Of a stretch of DNA of 64,000 nucleotides, positions 33,749 to 43,272 are shown in pieces. The notes beneath the pieces were generated by a model. It saw only the letters and a list, made by a program, of their open reading frames with translations, had not been told where the DNA came from and searched no databases. Positions within the stretch are counted from its first letter, which is position 1. Every line of letters starts with the position of its first letter. A program made the position numbers and the translations under genes. The stretch comes from Chitinophaga hostae (GTDB lineage: Bacteria > Bacteroidota > Bacteroidia > Chitinophagales > Chitinophagaceae), in the NCBI RefSeq assembly GCF_018224885.1, contig NZ_JAGTXB010000030.1, positions 1 through 64,000 on the forward strand, given 5' to 3'.

Positions 33749-36700
33749 TTAAAAAGTGATATCCAGTCCCGCCGCAAACGTTTTGCTAAAAGGGTATACG
33801 CGGCCATTAGCATCCGTTCTTACCAGGTTAGGATCGCTGGATAACTGCTCCGGATCCAGGTATTTGCTTTGCAGCTTGCTGAAAGTGAGGAGGTTTTCAC
33901 CGCTGAAATAAATGCGGCAACGGGTCAGCTTCACCCGCTTCATCAGCGATTCCGGCAGGGAATAACCAATGATCAGGCTTTTCAAACGGATGTAGGCCAG
34001 GTCCTGCAGGTACTTGTCATTGTTTTCCTTCAGTGAACCGTTATCGTTCAGTGCAATGTATCCTCTCAGCCTTGGAAAATAGGAATTCGGGTTTTCAGGA
34101 CTCCATAATTTATCCGCAAAATCCTTTGGAATAAAAGACATGTAAGGACGGGAAAACGGCCCCCAGAATTTGTCAGCATTGTTGCCGGGATACCAGTTCT
34201 GGCGACCTACCCCCTGGAAGAAGAAGCTGAAGTCGATACCATGCCAGTCCGCTCCTCCCCTGATACCAAACGTATACCTGGGTAGGGAATTACCGATTAT
34301 TTTCTGATCTCCATGATCTGCAAGCGTATTTTTTCCCTTGCTGATCACACCATCTCCATTCAGATCCCTGAATTTAAGATCACCGGCACGAAGCTTACCC
34401 CACTCACCCGGCGCAGAAAAAATATTGTTGCCTACCTGCGTTTGGTCTACCTTCCAGTCTGCCGCTTCTTTATCCGATCCAAAATAACCATCTATGCTAT
34501 ACCCCCAGATATTGCCCAGTTGCTGCCCGGGATAGTAATCACTCAATATCTTGTAAGGGTTATCAAACTTTGTAATTTCTGCCTTAAAATCACCTACGTT
34601 AAAACCCACATTATAGTTAAACGGCTTGCCCGCTACTACCAGGGTATTGCGCCAATCCATATTTATTTCCCATCCTTTGGAGCGCAGGTTTGCGGCGTTC
34701 TGCTTTGGTTCGCCGGCGCCAAAAACAGCTGGCAGGGTCATCCCCTTGGTCAGCATATCATTGGTATTACGCACATACCAGTCGAACGTAACATTGAACC
34801 GGTTACGCAGGAAGCTCATGTCTACCCCAAAATTGGTGGAGTTTACTTTTTCCCAGGTAAGATCGGGGGAAATAGGTCCGGGTAAACTCACATATTGTGT
34901 ACGCTTACCTTCTGTGATGTAGCCAATGGTTCCCATTCCCATAATTGGAATATAAGGGTAGTAGTTATCCCGCACATCCTGGTTGCCTAATGCACCATAG
35001 GAAGCACGCCATTTAATATCATTGATCACTTTTTTCACCGGGGCAAAAAATGCTTCTTCACTCATTCTCCACCCGGCTGATACAGAAGGAAAGAATCCAA
35101 AACGACGGCTGGAAGGAAAACGGGAAGAGCCATCGTAACGGCCATTAAACTCCACCAGGTATTTATCGGCGTAGCTATATGCGGCTCTTCCGAAAGTACC
35201 CAGCAGGGCCAGTTCCTGGCTGTTGCTGTTTACCGTAGCATCGCCGCTGCCAAGCGCCACTTCATTCAGGTCTTCTGATAAAAGGTCTTTACGCGCCGCA
35301 TACAGCATCTTATAACGCTGCAGTTCCTGGTTTACACCAGCAGTGAGATTAAGGGCATGTTTACCAAAATGTTTGCTATAGTTACCATAGAGGTTCACCA
35401 CATGAACCTGCCGGCTATCGTCCTGCTGCCATAGTTCATCGTTGTTTACAAAGCTAATGATGCCGGGGAAAATAGACCAGGGCGCTGCTGTTTGCCGGTG
35501 ATAGCTGTTTCCATCTACTACGGTTAAGGTATAATTGGCATTGATATTAAGATCCGGGTTGATTTTAAAAACAGCACCAATGCTGCTCACCAGCTCATGC
35601 TGTTTCACGGCACCCTTGCTTTTACCATGCAGCAGGTCTGCGTATATACCATCGCCGATCGTATAATTATTCAGCTCTGTGCGGTAAGTGGCGGTTCCAT
35701 CGGGGTTTACAGGTACATATGACGGTAACGCATGTACGCTAACGGAAACAAAGTTACTGTTCACGCCGCTGCCCGGGTATGTATAGTCGTAGGCGTTAAA
35801 CTGTGTATTGCTCGTTAATGTTAGCCAGGGTTTTACCTGGGCTTCCACCTTTGCGCGGAAATTATATGAATTATAGATGTCCTGCTGTATCCGCATCATG
35901 CCCTTTTTCTGATATACTCTTCCGGACACCATGTAATTAATTTTCTCTGTGCCACCGCTTACATTCAGACTATGCTCCATGGAAGGCATCTGGTCGCGGA
36001 ACATGGTATGCCACCAGTCGGTGTTACCATAATAGATATACATATCCTTCCCTTTGCGGTTTTGTACCACTACAGAAGGCAGGGTGGGATCAGTTTTTCT
36101 TTTCAGCAGTTCGGCATAATCTTCATCTGTATAGCCGGTATATGTTTTTCCAAGGGTGATTTTAAACGCTTCATCATTTAATATGGCGGCATCGTAACCG
36201 CTGGTAACAAAATCGGTGCGCGTGGTAGGATTCGCCCAGCCATAGTTGGTACCGTAGCTGATCTGCATTTTGCCCGACTTCCCTTTCTTAGTGGTCAGCA
36301 GTATTACACCAAAAGCGCCACGGGCGCCGTATATCGCGGCTGATGAGGCATCTTTCAGCACCGAAATAGACTCGATATCGCGTGGGTTTACGGTATTAAT
36401 ATCGCCGGGGATACCATCTATCAGCACCAACGGAGCACCTCCGGAAATAGAGGTAAAACCGCGGATGTTCAGGGTGGCGGTACCACCCGGGCGACCATCG
36501 CCAAAGTTTACATTCAGGTTGGGAATAGCGCCCTGCAGGGCCTGGCCTACATTGGCTACCGGCCTGCTTTCGATCACACTGGCATCAATCTGGCTGACTG
36601 CCCCGGTGAGGTTTACTTTCTTTTGTACGCCATAACCTACTACCACCACATCTTTTATACGGGCCCGGCTGTTTTGCAGCGAAATGGTCAGAAAAGCATC

Positions 36701-37258
36701 ACTGGCAATCACCACTTCCCGGGTATCATAGCCCACGTAGGAGACGATCAGTACATCTCCCGGCTTTACCGCTGCCAGGGAAAATCCGCCGCCGGCATTG
36801 GTCACAATCCCTCTCTTGGTGCCTTTCAGGAATACCGTTACACCTGGTAAAGGTTCTTTACTTTCCCCGTCGATCACCTTTCCTTTTAAACCAAATTCCT
36901 GTTCACTTTTCGGGTAGATGACCAGCAGATCATTTACCACCCGGTACGACAGCGTGGTAGGCGCCAGCAGGGAATCCAGCAGATCATCTGCCGGCCGCCC
37001 CGTTGATTCCAGTGAATCCATATGATAATTATCGGCCTCTTTTGCATCATATACCAGGCGCAGGTGCGTTTGGCGGGCGATCTGTTTTAAGATAGTGTTA
37101 AGATTGGTGCCGGTTACTTTCAAAGAAACACTCTTTTTCAGGCTTTGTCCCTCCAGGTTTTTAGCCCATAAAGACAAGCTGGTTACGGCAAAACAAGCTG
37201 TCAGCAGACTTAGGCGCATAAGATAACGGATTGTAGAATTGCTTACTACATTTTTCAT
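33749..37258 (-). CDS. SusC/RagA family TonB-dependent transporter with STN signalling domain
   Basis: A 1169-residue outer-membrane importer. Domains in order: signal peptide (about 1-32), STN/secretin N-terminal domain (about 50-115), CarboxypepD_reg-like domain (about 123-200), TonB-dependent plug with LVLIDGIPGDINTVNPRDIESISVLKDA and AAIYGARGAFGVI (about 205-330), and the beta-barrel ending in AAGLDITF. The STN domain is the element that contacts a FecR-type anti-sigma factor; a fecR gene lies 98 bases upstream and a sigma gene before it. Uptake is therefore probably coupled to induction of this operon. Confidence 0.95.
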   Translation of the reverse strand: MKNVVSNSTIRYLMRLSLLTACFAVTSLSLWAKNLEGQSLKKSVSLKVTGTNLNTILKQIARQTHLRLVYDAKEADNYHMDSLESTGRPADDLLDSLLAPTTLSYRVVNDLLVIYPKSEQEFGLKGKVIDGESKEPLPGVTVFLKGTKRGIVTNAGGGFSLAAVKPGDVLIVSYVGYDTREVVIASDAFLTISLQNSRARIKDVVVVGYGVQKKVNLTGAVSQIDASVIESRPVANVGQALQGAIPNLNVNFGDGRPGGTATLNIRGFTSISGGAPLVLIDGIPGDINTVNPRDIESISVLKDASSAAIYGARGAFGVILLTTKKGKSGKMQISYGTNYGWANPTTRTDFVTSGYDAAILNDEAFKITLGKTYTGYTDEDYAELLKRKTDPTLPSVVVQNRKGKDMYIYYGNTDWWHTMFRDQMPSMEHSLNVSGGTEKINYMVSGRVYQKKGMMRIQQDIYNSYNFRAKVEAQVKPWLTLTSNTQFNAYDYTYPGSGVNSNFVSVSVHALPSYVPVNPDGTATYRTELNNYTIGDGIYADLLHGKSKGAVKQHELVSSIGAVFKINPDLNINANYTLTVVDGNSYHRQTAAPWSIFPGIISFVNNDELWQQDDSRQVHVVNLYGNYSKHFGKHALNLTAGVNQELQRYKMLYAARKDLLSEDLNEVALGSGDATVNSNSQELALLGTFGRAAYSYADKYLVEFNGRYDGSSRFPSSRRFGFFPSVSAGWRMSEEAFFAPVKKVINDIKWRASYGALGNQDVRDNYYPYIPIMGMGTIGYITEGKRTQYVSLPGPISPDLTWEKVNSTNFGVDMSFLRNRFNVTFDWYVRNTNDMLTKGMTLPAVFGAGEPKQNAANLRSKGWEINMDWRNTLVVAGKPFNYNVGFNVGDFKAEITKFDNPYKILSDYYPGQQLGNIWGYSIDGYFGSDKEAADWKVDQTQVGNNIFSAPGEWGKLRAGDLKFRDLNGDGVISKGKNTLADHGDQKIIGNSLPRYTFGIRGGADWHGIDFSFFFQGVGRQNWYPGNNADKFWGPFSRPYMSFIPKDFADKLWSPENPNSYFPRLRGYIALNDNGSLKENNDKYLQDLAYIRLKSLIIGYSLPESLMKRVKLTRCRIYFSGENLLTFSKLQSKYLDPEQLSSDPNLVRTDANGRVYPFSKTFAAGLDITF

Positions 37259-37346
37259 AAATTTGAACAGTTTTTATGTTGAATTAAAAACACGCTGCCG
37301 CATCCGGTAATTAGCGTTACGGAAGGATTCGTCAGCAAAACAAGTG

Positions 37347-37372
37347 ACCGGTTATGTTAGCGCATAACCGGT
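37347..37372. promoter_or_regulatory. Hairpin spanning the fecR stop codon
   Basis: ACCGGTTATG (37347-37356) and CATAACCGGT (37363-37372) form a perfect 10-bp stem, with the fecR stop codon in the 6-nt loop. It lies in the 98-bp gap before susC. It could reduce read-through from the regulatory genes into the transporter genes. The T-run lies only on the plus-strand side, where there is no gene. Confidence 0.5.
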
Positions 37373-38493
37373 TTTTTTATAATTGAATAGATGAAATACT
37401 CATTGTTCTTCTTTTGGTATGACAGTCGATGTACGAGGCATAATGCATCCAGTACTTCTGTTAATGTGTGACTACGGGTAAAATCACCGGAAACCCTATA
37501 TTGCTGCAACGCGGGTGTTGCCAGGTGAATATGCACCTGGTAGGCGTTTTCCAATGCTTCCACTACTTCTTTCATTGTGCTTTGATGAAATACCAGCACG
37601 CCGTCCCACCATGAAGAGATCCTGCCGGCCGGTTGGGAAAATGTGCGAACACTATTATTAATAGTATTAATTTCAATGCCTTGTTCCGGCTGTAACAGCC
37701 GGCTGCTGTCGCGGGTATTTAAGCGGGTGGTTACTTTAACTTTTCCCGTTTTTACCGCTACTTTAACGCTACTAACGTTATCGGTTACACGAATATTAAA
37801 AGAGGTACCCAATACAGTGGTGGTGGTACTGCCGGCATGTACGGTAAATGGTGTGCCGGCATTGGTTTTCACCTCAAAAAACGCCTCCCCTGCATCGAGG
37901 AAAATTTCCCGTTTGTTTTTGCCGAAAGGCATGTTATAATATAAACTACCGGCACGGTTGATCACCACCAGCGAGCTGTCGGGCAATCTTACTTTCCGGA
38001 TGGCGGTAGTGGCCGTTATCCTCACCCGGTATTGTGGCTCCGGCGTGTTCTCCGCTACCGGCGCAGGCTTGACGGCAGTTGAATGCCAATAATAATATAA
38101 GGATATGATACCAATACCAAATATTACTGCTACGGCTATACGCTGTAACCATGGGATCAGCCGGCGTACAGGTGTTTCGCGCAATTTCCGGTCCCGGATG
38201 GTACTTTCTGTGTGCGGCACGCTTGCTTCCTGCAGTCCGTTTACCGGTGCTGCCGAATAAAGTCCGTTGTTCATCTCCTCTTCCCTGCTCTTCACCGCAC
38301 CGGCCAGATGCCCGCTATGATCCCTCAAATGCTGCAACATATCTTCGCGGATCACCAGCAACTCCGCCTCTGAAAGGTCTACCGGGTTATCTTCCGTAGC
38401 CGCCAGCCAGGCTTCAATCATCGCCTGATCCATTGCGCTGGCTTCTCCCCTCAGATATCGCGCTACAATATTTTTAAATTCGGATGTACTCAT
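37357..38493 (-). CDS. FecR family anti-sigma factor
   Basis: A 378-residue inner-membrane regulator. The cytoplasmic N-terminal part (about 1-85) would hold the sigma factor, one membrane span lies near 140-158, and the periplasmic FecR domain (FFEVKTNAGTPFTVHAGSTTTTVLGTSFNI pattern) is followed by a DUF4974 domain ending in LSYQKKNNEYFIYSI. ATG 38493 is taken because the frame upstream offers only a TTG at 38508. It lies between the ECF sigma gene and the STN-type SusC gene, the standard three-part cell-surface signalling order. Confidence 0.92.
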   Translation of the reverse strand: MSTSEFKNIVARYLRGEASAMDQAMIEAWLAATEDNPVDLSEAELLVIREDMLQHLRDHSGHLAGAVKSREEEMNNGLYSAAPVNGLQEASVPHTESTIRDRKLRETPVRRLIPWLQRIAVAVIFGIGIISLYYYWHSTAVKPAPVAENTPEPQYRVRITATTAIRKVRLPDSSLVVINRAGSLYYNMPFGKNKREIFLDAGEAFFEVKTNAGTPFTVHAGSTTTTVLGTSFNIRVTDNVSSVKVAVKTGKVKVTTRLNTRDSSRLLQPEQGIEINTINNSVRTFSQPAGRISSWWDGVLVFHQSTMKEVVEALENAYQVHIHLATPALQQYRVSGDFTRSHTLTEVLDALCLVHRLSYQKKNNEYFIYSIIKKPVMR

Positions 38494-38544
38494 GCTATAG
38501 TGAAGCAATAAAATCCGGCCGGTAGTACCATTTTTAAATGTTAA

Positions 38545-39138
38545 CTAAATGTTAAGGAAATAAATGATGCCGGGAAACAGCAGAGGAATTACGGTGGCTT
38601 CTTTTAAATGCGTACGCAGGCGCAGCAAGGCTTTTGACAATTGGTTCTTTACAGTTTGCTCGGACAGGTCCAATTCCTGCGCTATTTCAGCGATCGTTTT
38701 ATGCTGTTGCCGGCTCAACAGGTATATCTCTTTCATTTTTGGCGGCAAATGATTCACAGCTACCGACAAAGCATGTTGCAGCTCCTTTTCATTCATTATA
38801 TCGATCGTGGCCGCCTCTACGGGCAGCGGCATGTCCGCCATGGCTTCAGTACCGGAGGTCTTCCTGGACTGGGCTATCTTCGTCAGTAATTCATATCTTA
38901 CGGCTGTAAACAGATAAGTACGCAACGAAGCCGTTAATTGCAACGTGTTCCTTCGTTTCCACAGGTTAATAAAAACATCCTGCACAGCGTCTTTCGATTC
39001 ATCCTTATTTCTAAGACGTTTGTAGGCAAACAGAAAAAGCGGCTGCCAATACCGGTTATACAGCACTTCATATGCAGCGCCATCATCGGCTGCAACAAGT
39101 AGTAATAATTCGGCTTCGGCTAAGTTTTCGTATTTCAT
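38545..39138 (-). CDS. ECF RNA polymerase sigma factor
   Basis: A 197-residue sigma-70 family ECF factor. Region 2 is recognisable as LFAYKRLRNKDESKDAVQDVFINLWKRR (about residues 33-60), and region 4 as LPPKMKEIYLLSRQQHKTIAEIAQELDLSEQTVKNQLSKALLRLRTHL near the C-terminus. A short hydrophobic tail follows region 4. It should activate the downstream fecR-susC-susD genes when the anti-sigma factor is released. Length and layout fit the Bacteroidota sigma-70 expansion family. Confidence 0.93.
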   Translation of the reverse strand: MKYENLAEAELLLLVAADDGAAYEVLYNRYWQPLFLFAYKRLRNKDESKDAVQDVFINLWKRRNTLQLTASLRTYLFTAVRYELLTKIAQSRKTSGTEAMADMPLPVEAATIDIMNEKELQHALSVAVNHLPPKMKEIYLLSRQQHKTIAEIAQELDLSEQTVKNQLSKALLRLRTHLKEATVIPLLFPGIIYFLNI

Positions 39139-39228
39139 CCCAACAATAAAAATATGGATAGGTGCAAATTAAACATCCATATTAAGATACTGTTTTATTT
39201 AATTGTTAAGGGAACAATTTCTGCGGAG

Positions 39229-39338
39229 GCAGAAAGCGTAAAGCAGAAAGCAAAAAGCTATTATAGCGAATGATCTAAGCGATATCACTTATTTCATTCG
39301 CTATAATAGCTTTTTGCTTTCTGCTTTACGCTTTCTGC
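39229..39338. repeat. Family B inverted repeat, copy B3
   Basis: Perfect 45-bp arms (39229-39273 and 39294-39338) around a 20-bp loop, the longest arms of the family. The arm core is AAAGCAAAAAGCTATT followed by ATAGCGAATGA. The right arm ends 2 bases from the parC stop codon, so the structure immediately follows parC on the minus strand. Confidence 0.95.
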
Positions 39339-39340
39339 TC

Positions 39341-41884
39341 TTAGAACAGTTCTCCCTGCGCGCCGGCCGGACCTTCTTCATTCGGATCCGGATCTTCGTC
39401 TTCAGATAATAACTCAGCACTAATCAGGTCATCTCCTGCAATCCTTGTTCCCACTGTTTTCCAGCCGGTTACTTCCACAAACTCAGAGAGATCTATTTCT
39501 TCTTCTTCAGGGCTCCGTTTTTTACCGGTTTTCAGTAACACGATCGGTTGTGTATGCGTGGTGACCATTTCCAGGTAATTAGAAGCTCCTTCTTTAATAA
39601 AGAGGAATTTATTATTCAATGTCTGCGTTTCAATCCGGAAACGTTTCACATTAAACTGCTTTTTGTCTGCATCAAAATAAATGGCGGTCACTGTTTTTTC
39701 CGGGTTGAATTTCTCGATGTAAACAACATCATTCGATTCATAACGGTTGGTGAGATCGTAGTTGGTTAATTCATAGGTTCCATTCTTAAAGGCAACAAAA
39801 ATTTTGTCCTCCCCTTCAAATGCACCAATATACACACCCCGCTCTTCCGTATTTAAACGGCCGGTTTCGGTATCATACCAGATCTTTTGCCCTGCCAGTG
39901 TGGATACGCCTTTCTCTTTGAACTTAACGCCGCGGATAGGATACTTGGTCACCACATTACCCATGGAACTACGGCCTTTAATAGCAATAGTTTCAAAGAA
40001 CAGGTCAAACTCCTTGTTACGTGCGCTACAGTTAGGACTGAGCTTGATCGTTACTATTTCTGCTTCTCCATTGGGATTCGCGGAAAAATAATGCACTTTG
40101 GAATTCTTTTCACCCTTATGCGCCAGCTCATATTCTTTGTCGCGGGTAACACCCGTTACATTGAAACGTTTTGCATAGCTCACCCCGCTTTTGCCTTCCA
40201 CATAAATCATATTGTAGGTAGTACGCTCATCATTTTTACGGAATATATCCACGTGAATGATGTCCTTACCCACAAAGGTTTTATCGGCTACTTTCGTCAC
40301 CAGCATTTTACCATCCCGGCGGAATACGATGATATTGTCCAGGTCTGAACAGTCCCCTACAAATTCATCCTTCTTCAGGGAAGTACCGATAAAGCCATCA
40401 ACACGGTTTACGTATATTTTGGTGTTGGCAATCGCTACCTGTGCTACCTGGATGGTATCAAAGGTTTTGATAAGGGTTTTGCGTTCGCGGCCTTTACCAT
40501 ATTTTTTCAGCAGGTTATCGTAGTAGGCTACGGCATAATCTACCAGGTTTGCCAGGTTATTTTTTACTTCCTTAATCTCTGCTTCAATACCTTTAATCTG
40601 TTCGTTCAGCTCATTGATATCAAGGCGATAGATTCTGCGCACCGGTTTCTCCGTTAATTTCACAATATCCTCGCGGGTAATTTCGCGTTTCAGTTGTTTC
40701 TTATACGGATCAAATCCTTTATCAATCGCTGTCAGCACCGCTTCCCAGTCCTTATGCTTTTGTTCCAGCTCCTTATAGATTCCTTTTTCAAAAAAGATCT
40801 TTTCCAGGGAGGTATAGTGCCATTTTTCCTGCAGCTCTGCCAGTTTAATTTCCAGTTCCTGTTTGAGCAGGTCTTTGCTATAATCAGCAGAAGCTCTCAG
40901 TAAATCGGAAGCGGTGAGGAACTGAGGTTTATCGTTTACGATTACGCAGGCATTCGGAGAAATGGAAATCTCACAATCAGTAAATGCGTACAACGCATCG
41001 ATGGTGATATCCGGTGAAATACCCGGCGCCAGCTGTACTTCAATTTCTACTTCAGCAGCGGTGTTGTCCACTACTTTTTTGATCTTGATCTTGCCGTTGT
41101 CGTTAGCCTTTACGATAGACTCCATCAGCTGGGTAGTGGTAATACCATACGGTACGTCCTTGATCAGCAGGGTCTTTTTGTCTTTTTCCTCAATATGAGC
41201 GCGTACACGTACTTTACCGCCACGTTTACCATCGTTGTAGGCCGCCACGTCTACCATACCACCGGTCATGAAATCGGGATACAGTTCAAACTTCCTGCCT
41301 CTCAGGTACTTCACAGAAGCTTCTATGAGCTCTATAAAGTTGTGTGGTAATATTTTGGTAGATAACCCCACTGCGATACCTTCTGCTCCCTGTGCCAGTA
41401 GCAGCGGGAATTTCATCGGTAAAGCGAGCGGCTCATTTTTACGGCCATCGTAGCTAAGCTGCCAGGAAGTGGTTTTAGGATTAAACGCCACATCCAGCGC
41501 AAACTTCGACAGGCGCGCCTCAATATACCTGGCGGCAGCCGCATCGTCCCCTGTTCTTACATCTCCCCAGTTACCCTGGGTTTCAATCAACAGGTCTTTT
41601 TGCCCGAGATTTACGATGGCGTCACTAATAGAAGCATCCCCGTGCGGGTGATACTGCATCGTTTGCCCGATGACGTTTGCCACTTTATTAAAACGGCCAT
41701 CATCCATTTCTTTCATGGCGTGCAGGATACGACGCTGTACGGGCTTTAACCCATCTTCTATGCTGGGCACCGCCCGCTCCAGGATTACATAGGAAGCGTA
41801 ATCCAGGAACCAGCTCTCATACATGCCTCCAACGTGGATAACATTGTGCAGAGATTCGTCTGGTGTTTTATTTTCCATATCCAT
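39341..41884 (-). CDS. parC: DNA topoisomerase IV subunit A
   Basis: An 847-residue type IIA topoisomerase A subunit that cuts and rejoins DNA for decatenation. The N-terminus has SIEDGLKPVQRRILHAM, the quinolone-determining segment YHPHGDASISDAIV and RYIEARLS with catalytic Tyr120. A coiled coil is at about 375-440, and a beta-pinwheel C-terminal domain is followed by an acidic tail. It lacks the GyrA box (QRRGGKG) in its C-terminal domain, as expected for ParC. It lies in one unit with parE, separated by the DUF1835 and cupin genes. Confidence 0.93.
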   Translation of the reverse strand: MDMENKTPDESLHNVIHVGGMYESWFLDYASYVILERAVPSIEDGLKPVQRRILHAMKEMDDGRFNKVANVIGQTMQYHPHGDASISDAIVNLGQKDLLIETQGNWGDVRTGDDAAAARYIEARLSKFALDVAFNPKTTSWQLSYDGRKNEPLALPMKFPLLLAQGAEGIAVGLSTKILPHNFIELIEASVKYLRGRKFELYPDFMTGGMVDVAAYNDGKRGGKVRVRAHIEEKDKKTLLIKDVPYGITTTQLMESIVKANDNGKIKIKKVVDNTAAEVEIEVQLAPGISPDITIDALYAFTDCEISISPNACVIVNDKPQFLTASDLLRASADYSKDLLKQELEIKLAELQEKWHYTSLEKIFFEKGIYKELEQKHKDWEAVLTAIDKGFDPYKKQLKREITREDIVKLTEKPVRRIYRLDINELNEQIKGIEAEIKEVKNNLANLVDYAVAYYDNLLKKYGKGRERKTLIKTFDTIQVAQVAIANTKIYVNRVDGFIGTSLKKDEFVGDCSDLDNIIVFRRDGKMLVTKVADKTFVGKDIIHVDIFRKNDERTTYNMIYVEGKSGVSYAKRFNVTGVTRDKEYELAHKGEKNSKVHYFSANPNGEAEIVTIKLSPNCSARNKEFDLFFETIAIKGRSSMGNVVTKYPIRGVKFKEKGVSTLAGQKIWYDTETGRLNTEERGVYIGAFEGEDKIFVAFKNGTYELTNYDLTNRYESNDVVYIEKFNPEKTVTAIYFDADKKQFNVKRFRIETQTLNNKFLFIKEGASNYLEMVTTHTQPIVLLKTGKKRSPEEEEIDLSEFVEVTGWKTVGTRIAGDDLISAELLSEDEDPDPNEEGPAGAQGELF

Positions 41885-41895
41885 GTATAATACAC

Positions 41896-42300
41896 TTACG
41901 GTTTTACGTTAATCATTTTTTCAAAATCCTCCCTCCATATACGTACACTGTCTTTTTGTACATCTTCCAGGGAGTTCAGTTCAATAAAGCAACAATCAGT
42001 AATGGCTACCAGCTGATGCCATACATTTACCGGTATTTCCACCCTTGCCGGCGCTGTAACCTCCGTTACCACTATTTCGCTTCCACCCAGCGGACACCAG
42101 TGAATGGCGGCCTTGCCGGTAAAAAGATACAGTACCTCCGGATTTTTATTGTCGCTTTTACCTTCATGGTAGTGCTGTCCGCTGCTGCTGCCGGCATTCC
42201 GGTAGCAAACCAGGAAATCACCTGTGCGGTTGCAATTCCAGAAATAACCGCTGCCGCGGTCATCTGCTCCCAACAGGTCAAGGGATGTTACCTTTATCAT
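41896..42300 (-). CDS. Cupin-fold protein
   Basis: A 134-residue small beta-barrel protein. A cupin-type metal-binding motif is suggested by QHYHEGKSDNKNPEVLYLFTG (two His, then Glu), with a second motif around VNVWHQL. Function unknown; sugar-phosphate isomerase or small-ligand binding are possibilities for this fold. Its ATG overlaps the stop of the DUF1835 gene by four bases and parC starts 11 bases downstream, so it is very likely co-translated within the topoisomerase IV unit. Confidence 0.75.
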   Translation of the reverse strand: MIKVTSLDLLGADDRGSGYFWNCNRTGDFLVCYRNAGSSSGQHYHEGKSDNKNPEVLYLFTGKAAIHWCPLGGSEIVVTEVTAPARVEIPVNVWHQLVAITDCCFIELNSLEDVQKDSVRIWREDFEKMINVKP

Positions 42301-43187
42301 AGGTTAGCAGGATTTTCAATGTGCTCCGTGTTTTCTGCTGCTTCTCCGGGGAGTTTCACTTCAAAATCACGAATTGTTTTCAACTCTCCCTTGCTTTCCA
42401 GCTTTCCTTCGCGGATCAGCTCTTTCAGCCGCCATCCCAGGAACTGGTCCATCACAGGGTATTTCAGTTTACCGGTTACCTGCTGCACAATACGCCACGC
42501 CTTCACGAACTCTTTTCCGCTCTGCGTTTGCAGCTCCTTGTCATAAAACAGGGTTGGTTCTCCCTTTATTTTTTTGCCGCCTTCCAGCAAACGGATGCCG
42601 GCGTTTTCATTCATCAACCGATGCCATTCATCTCCATCCAGCTCGTACTCCGCCAGCGACACGGGACGCGCCAGCTTCTTGGCTTTCAGGAATTCCTTTG
42701 GCAATATCTGGTGCAGATGGGTAGGATAAAACACCGCACCTTTATCGTTCAGGAAAGGCAGGTTATTGAGGTAAATGATATGTATACGCCCTGCGAAATC
42801 ATACAGCTGGCTGGCCAGCCAATAATATCCGCATACGTCCCGGGCATTTTGTCCTGCCCATATCCATACTTCCTGCTCCGGGTTTTCCTTTAGCTGCGCT
42901 TTCAGGGTTTTGAAACGGTCAGCATCGTCCGGTTCTGCGTCTTCAGCAGGTACGGGAGTCCCCCCTTCCTGCTCCGGTGCAGCCGGTAATGGCGCTATGC
43001 CCGCCAGTTGCTGCCAGAACTGCTTACGGCCTGCACGGCCTTCTTTTGTGTCCAGGATGAATAAGGGTCCAACCGACAGATCATCTTCAAAACAAAGGAT
43101 CTCTCCGCTCATCTTCTCATCCATCGCCACCGCCTCTGCCAACACAGGAACCGATGACTGACCAAAAACAATGTGTGTTAAACCCAT
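42297..43187 (-). CDS. DUF1835/DUF3658 domain protein
   Basis: A 296-residue cytoplasmic protein. The start HIVFGQSSVPVLAEAV and ILCFEDDLSVGPLF are typical of DUF1835; the later part, with EYELDGDEWHRLMNENAGIRLLEGGKKI, fits DUF3658. A low-complexity Glu/Pro-rich insert lies near residues 75-100. No function is established for the family. It is encoded between parE and the cupin gene and is translationally coupled to the latter. Confidence 0.8.
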   Translation of the reverse strand: MGLTHIVFGQSSVPVLAEAVAMDEKMSGEILCFEDDLSVGPLFILDTKEGRAGRKQFWQQLAGIAPLPAAPEQEGGTPVPAEDAEPDDADRFKTLKAQLKENPEQEVWIWAGQNARDVCGYYWLASQLYDFAGRIHIIYLNNLPFLNDKGAVFYPTHLHQILPKEFLKAKKLARPVSLAEYELDGDEWHRLMNENAGIRLLEGGKKIKGEPTLFYDKELQTQSGKEFVKAWRIVQQVTGKLKYPVMDQFLGWRLKELIREGKLESKGELKTIRDFEVKLPGEAAENTEHIENPANL

Positions 43188-43198
43188 ACTATGAAATT

Positions 43199-43268
43199 AA
43201 TTACGAATTAGGAATTAGGGTTTTACCCAAAGAACTTCGCGAATGACCGTAATTCCTAATTCGTAATT
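43199..43268. repeat. Inverted repeat C after parE
   Basis: A 19-bp perfect inverted repeat: AATTACGAATTAGGAATTA (43199-43217) and its complement (43250-43268). The sequence is unlike families A and B but is placed the same way, beginning 4 bases past the parE stop codon. A T-run follows on the plus strand only. Confidence 0.8.
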
Positions 43269-43272
43269 TTTT

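Noticed and set aside
34313..34885. 190-codon plus-strand ORF inside the first susC
   Set aside because: Antisense frame within a clear TonB-dependent transporter; no domain or start signal.
42321..42893. 190-codon plus-strand ORF inside the DUF1835 gene
   Set aside because: Shadow of the real minus-strand gene, which has a coherent domain match and a coupled downstream start.
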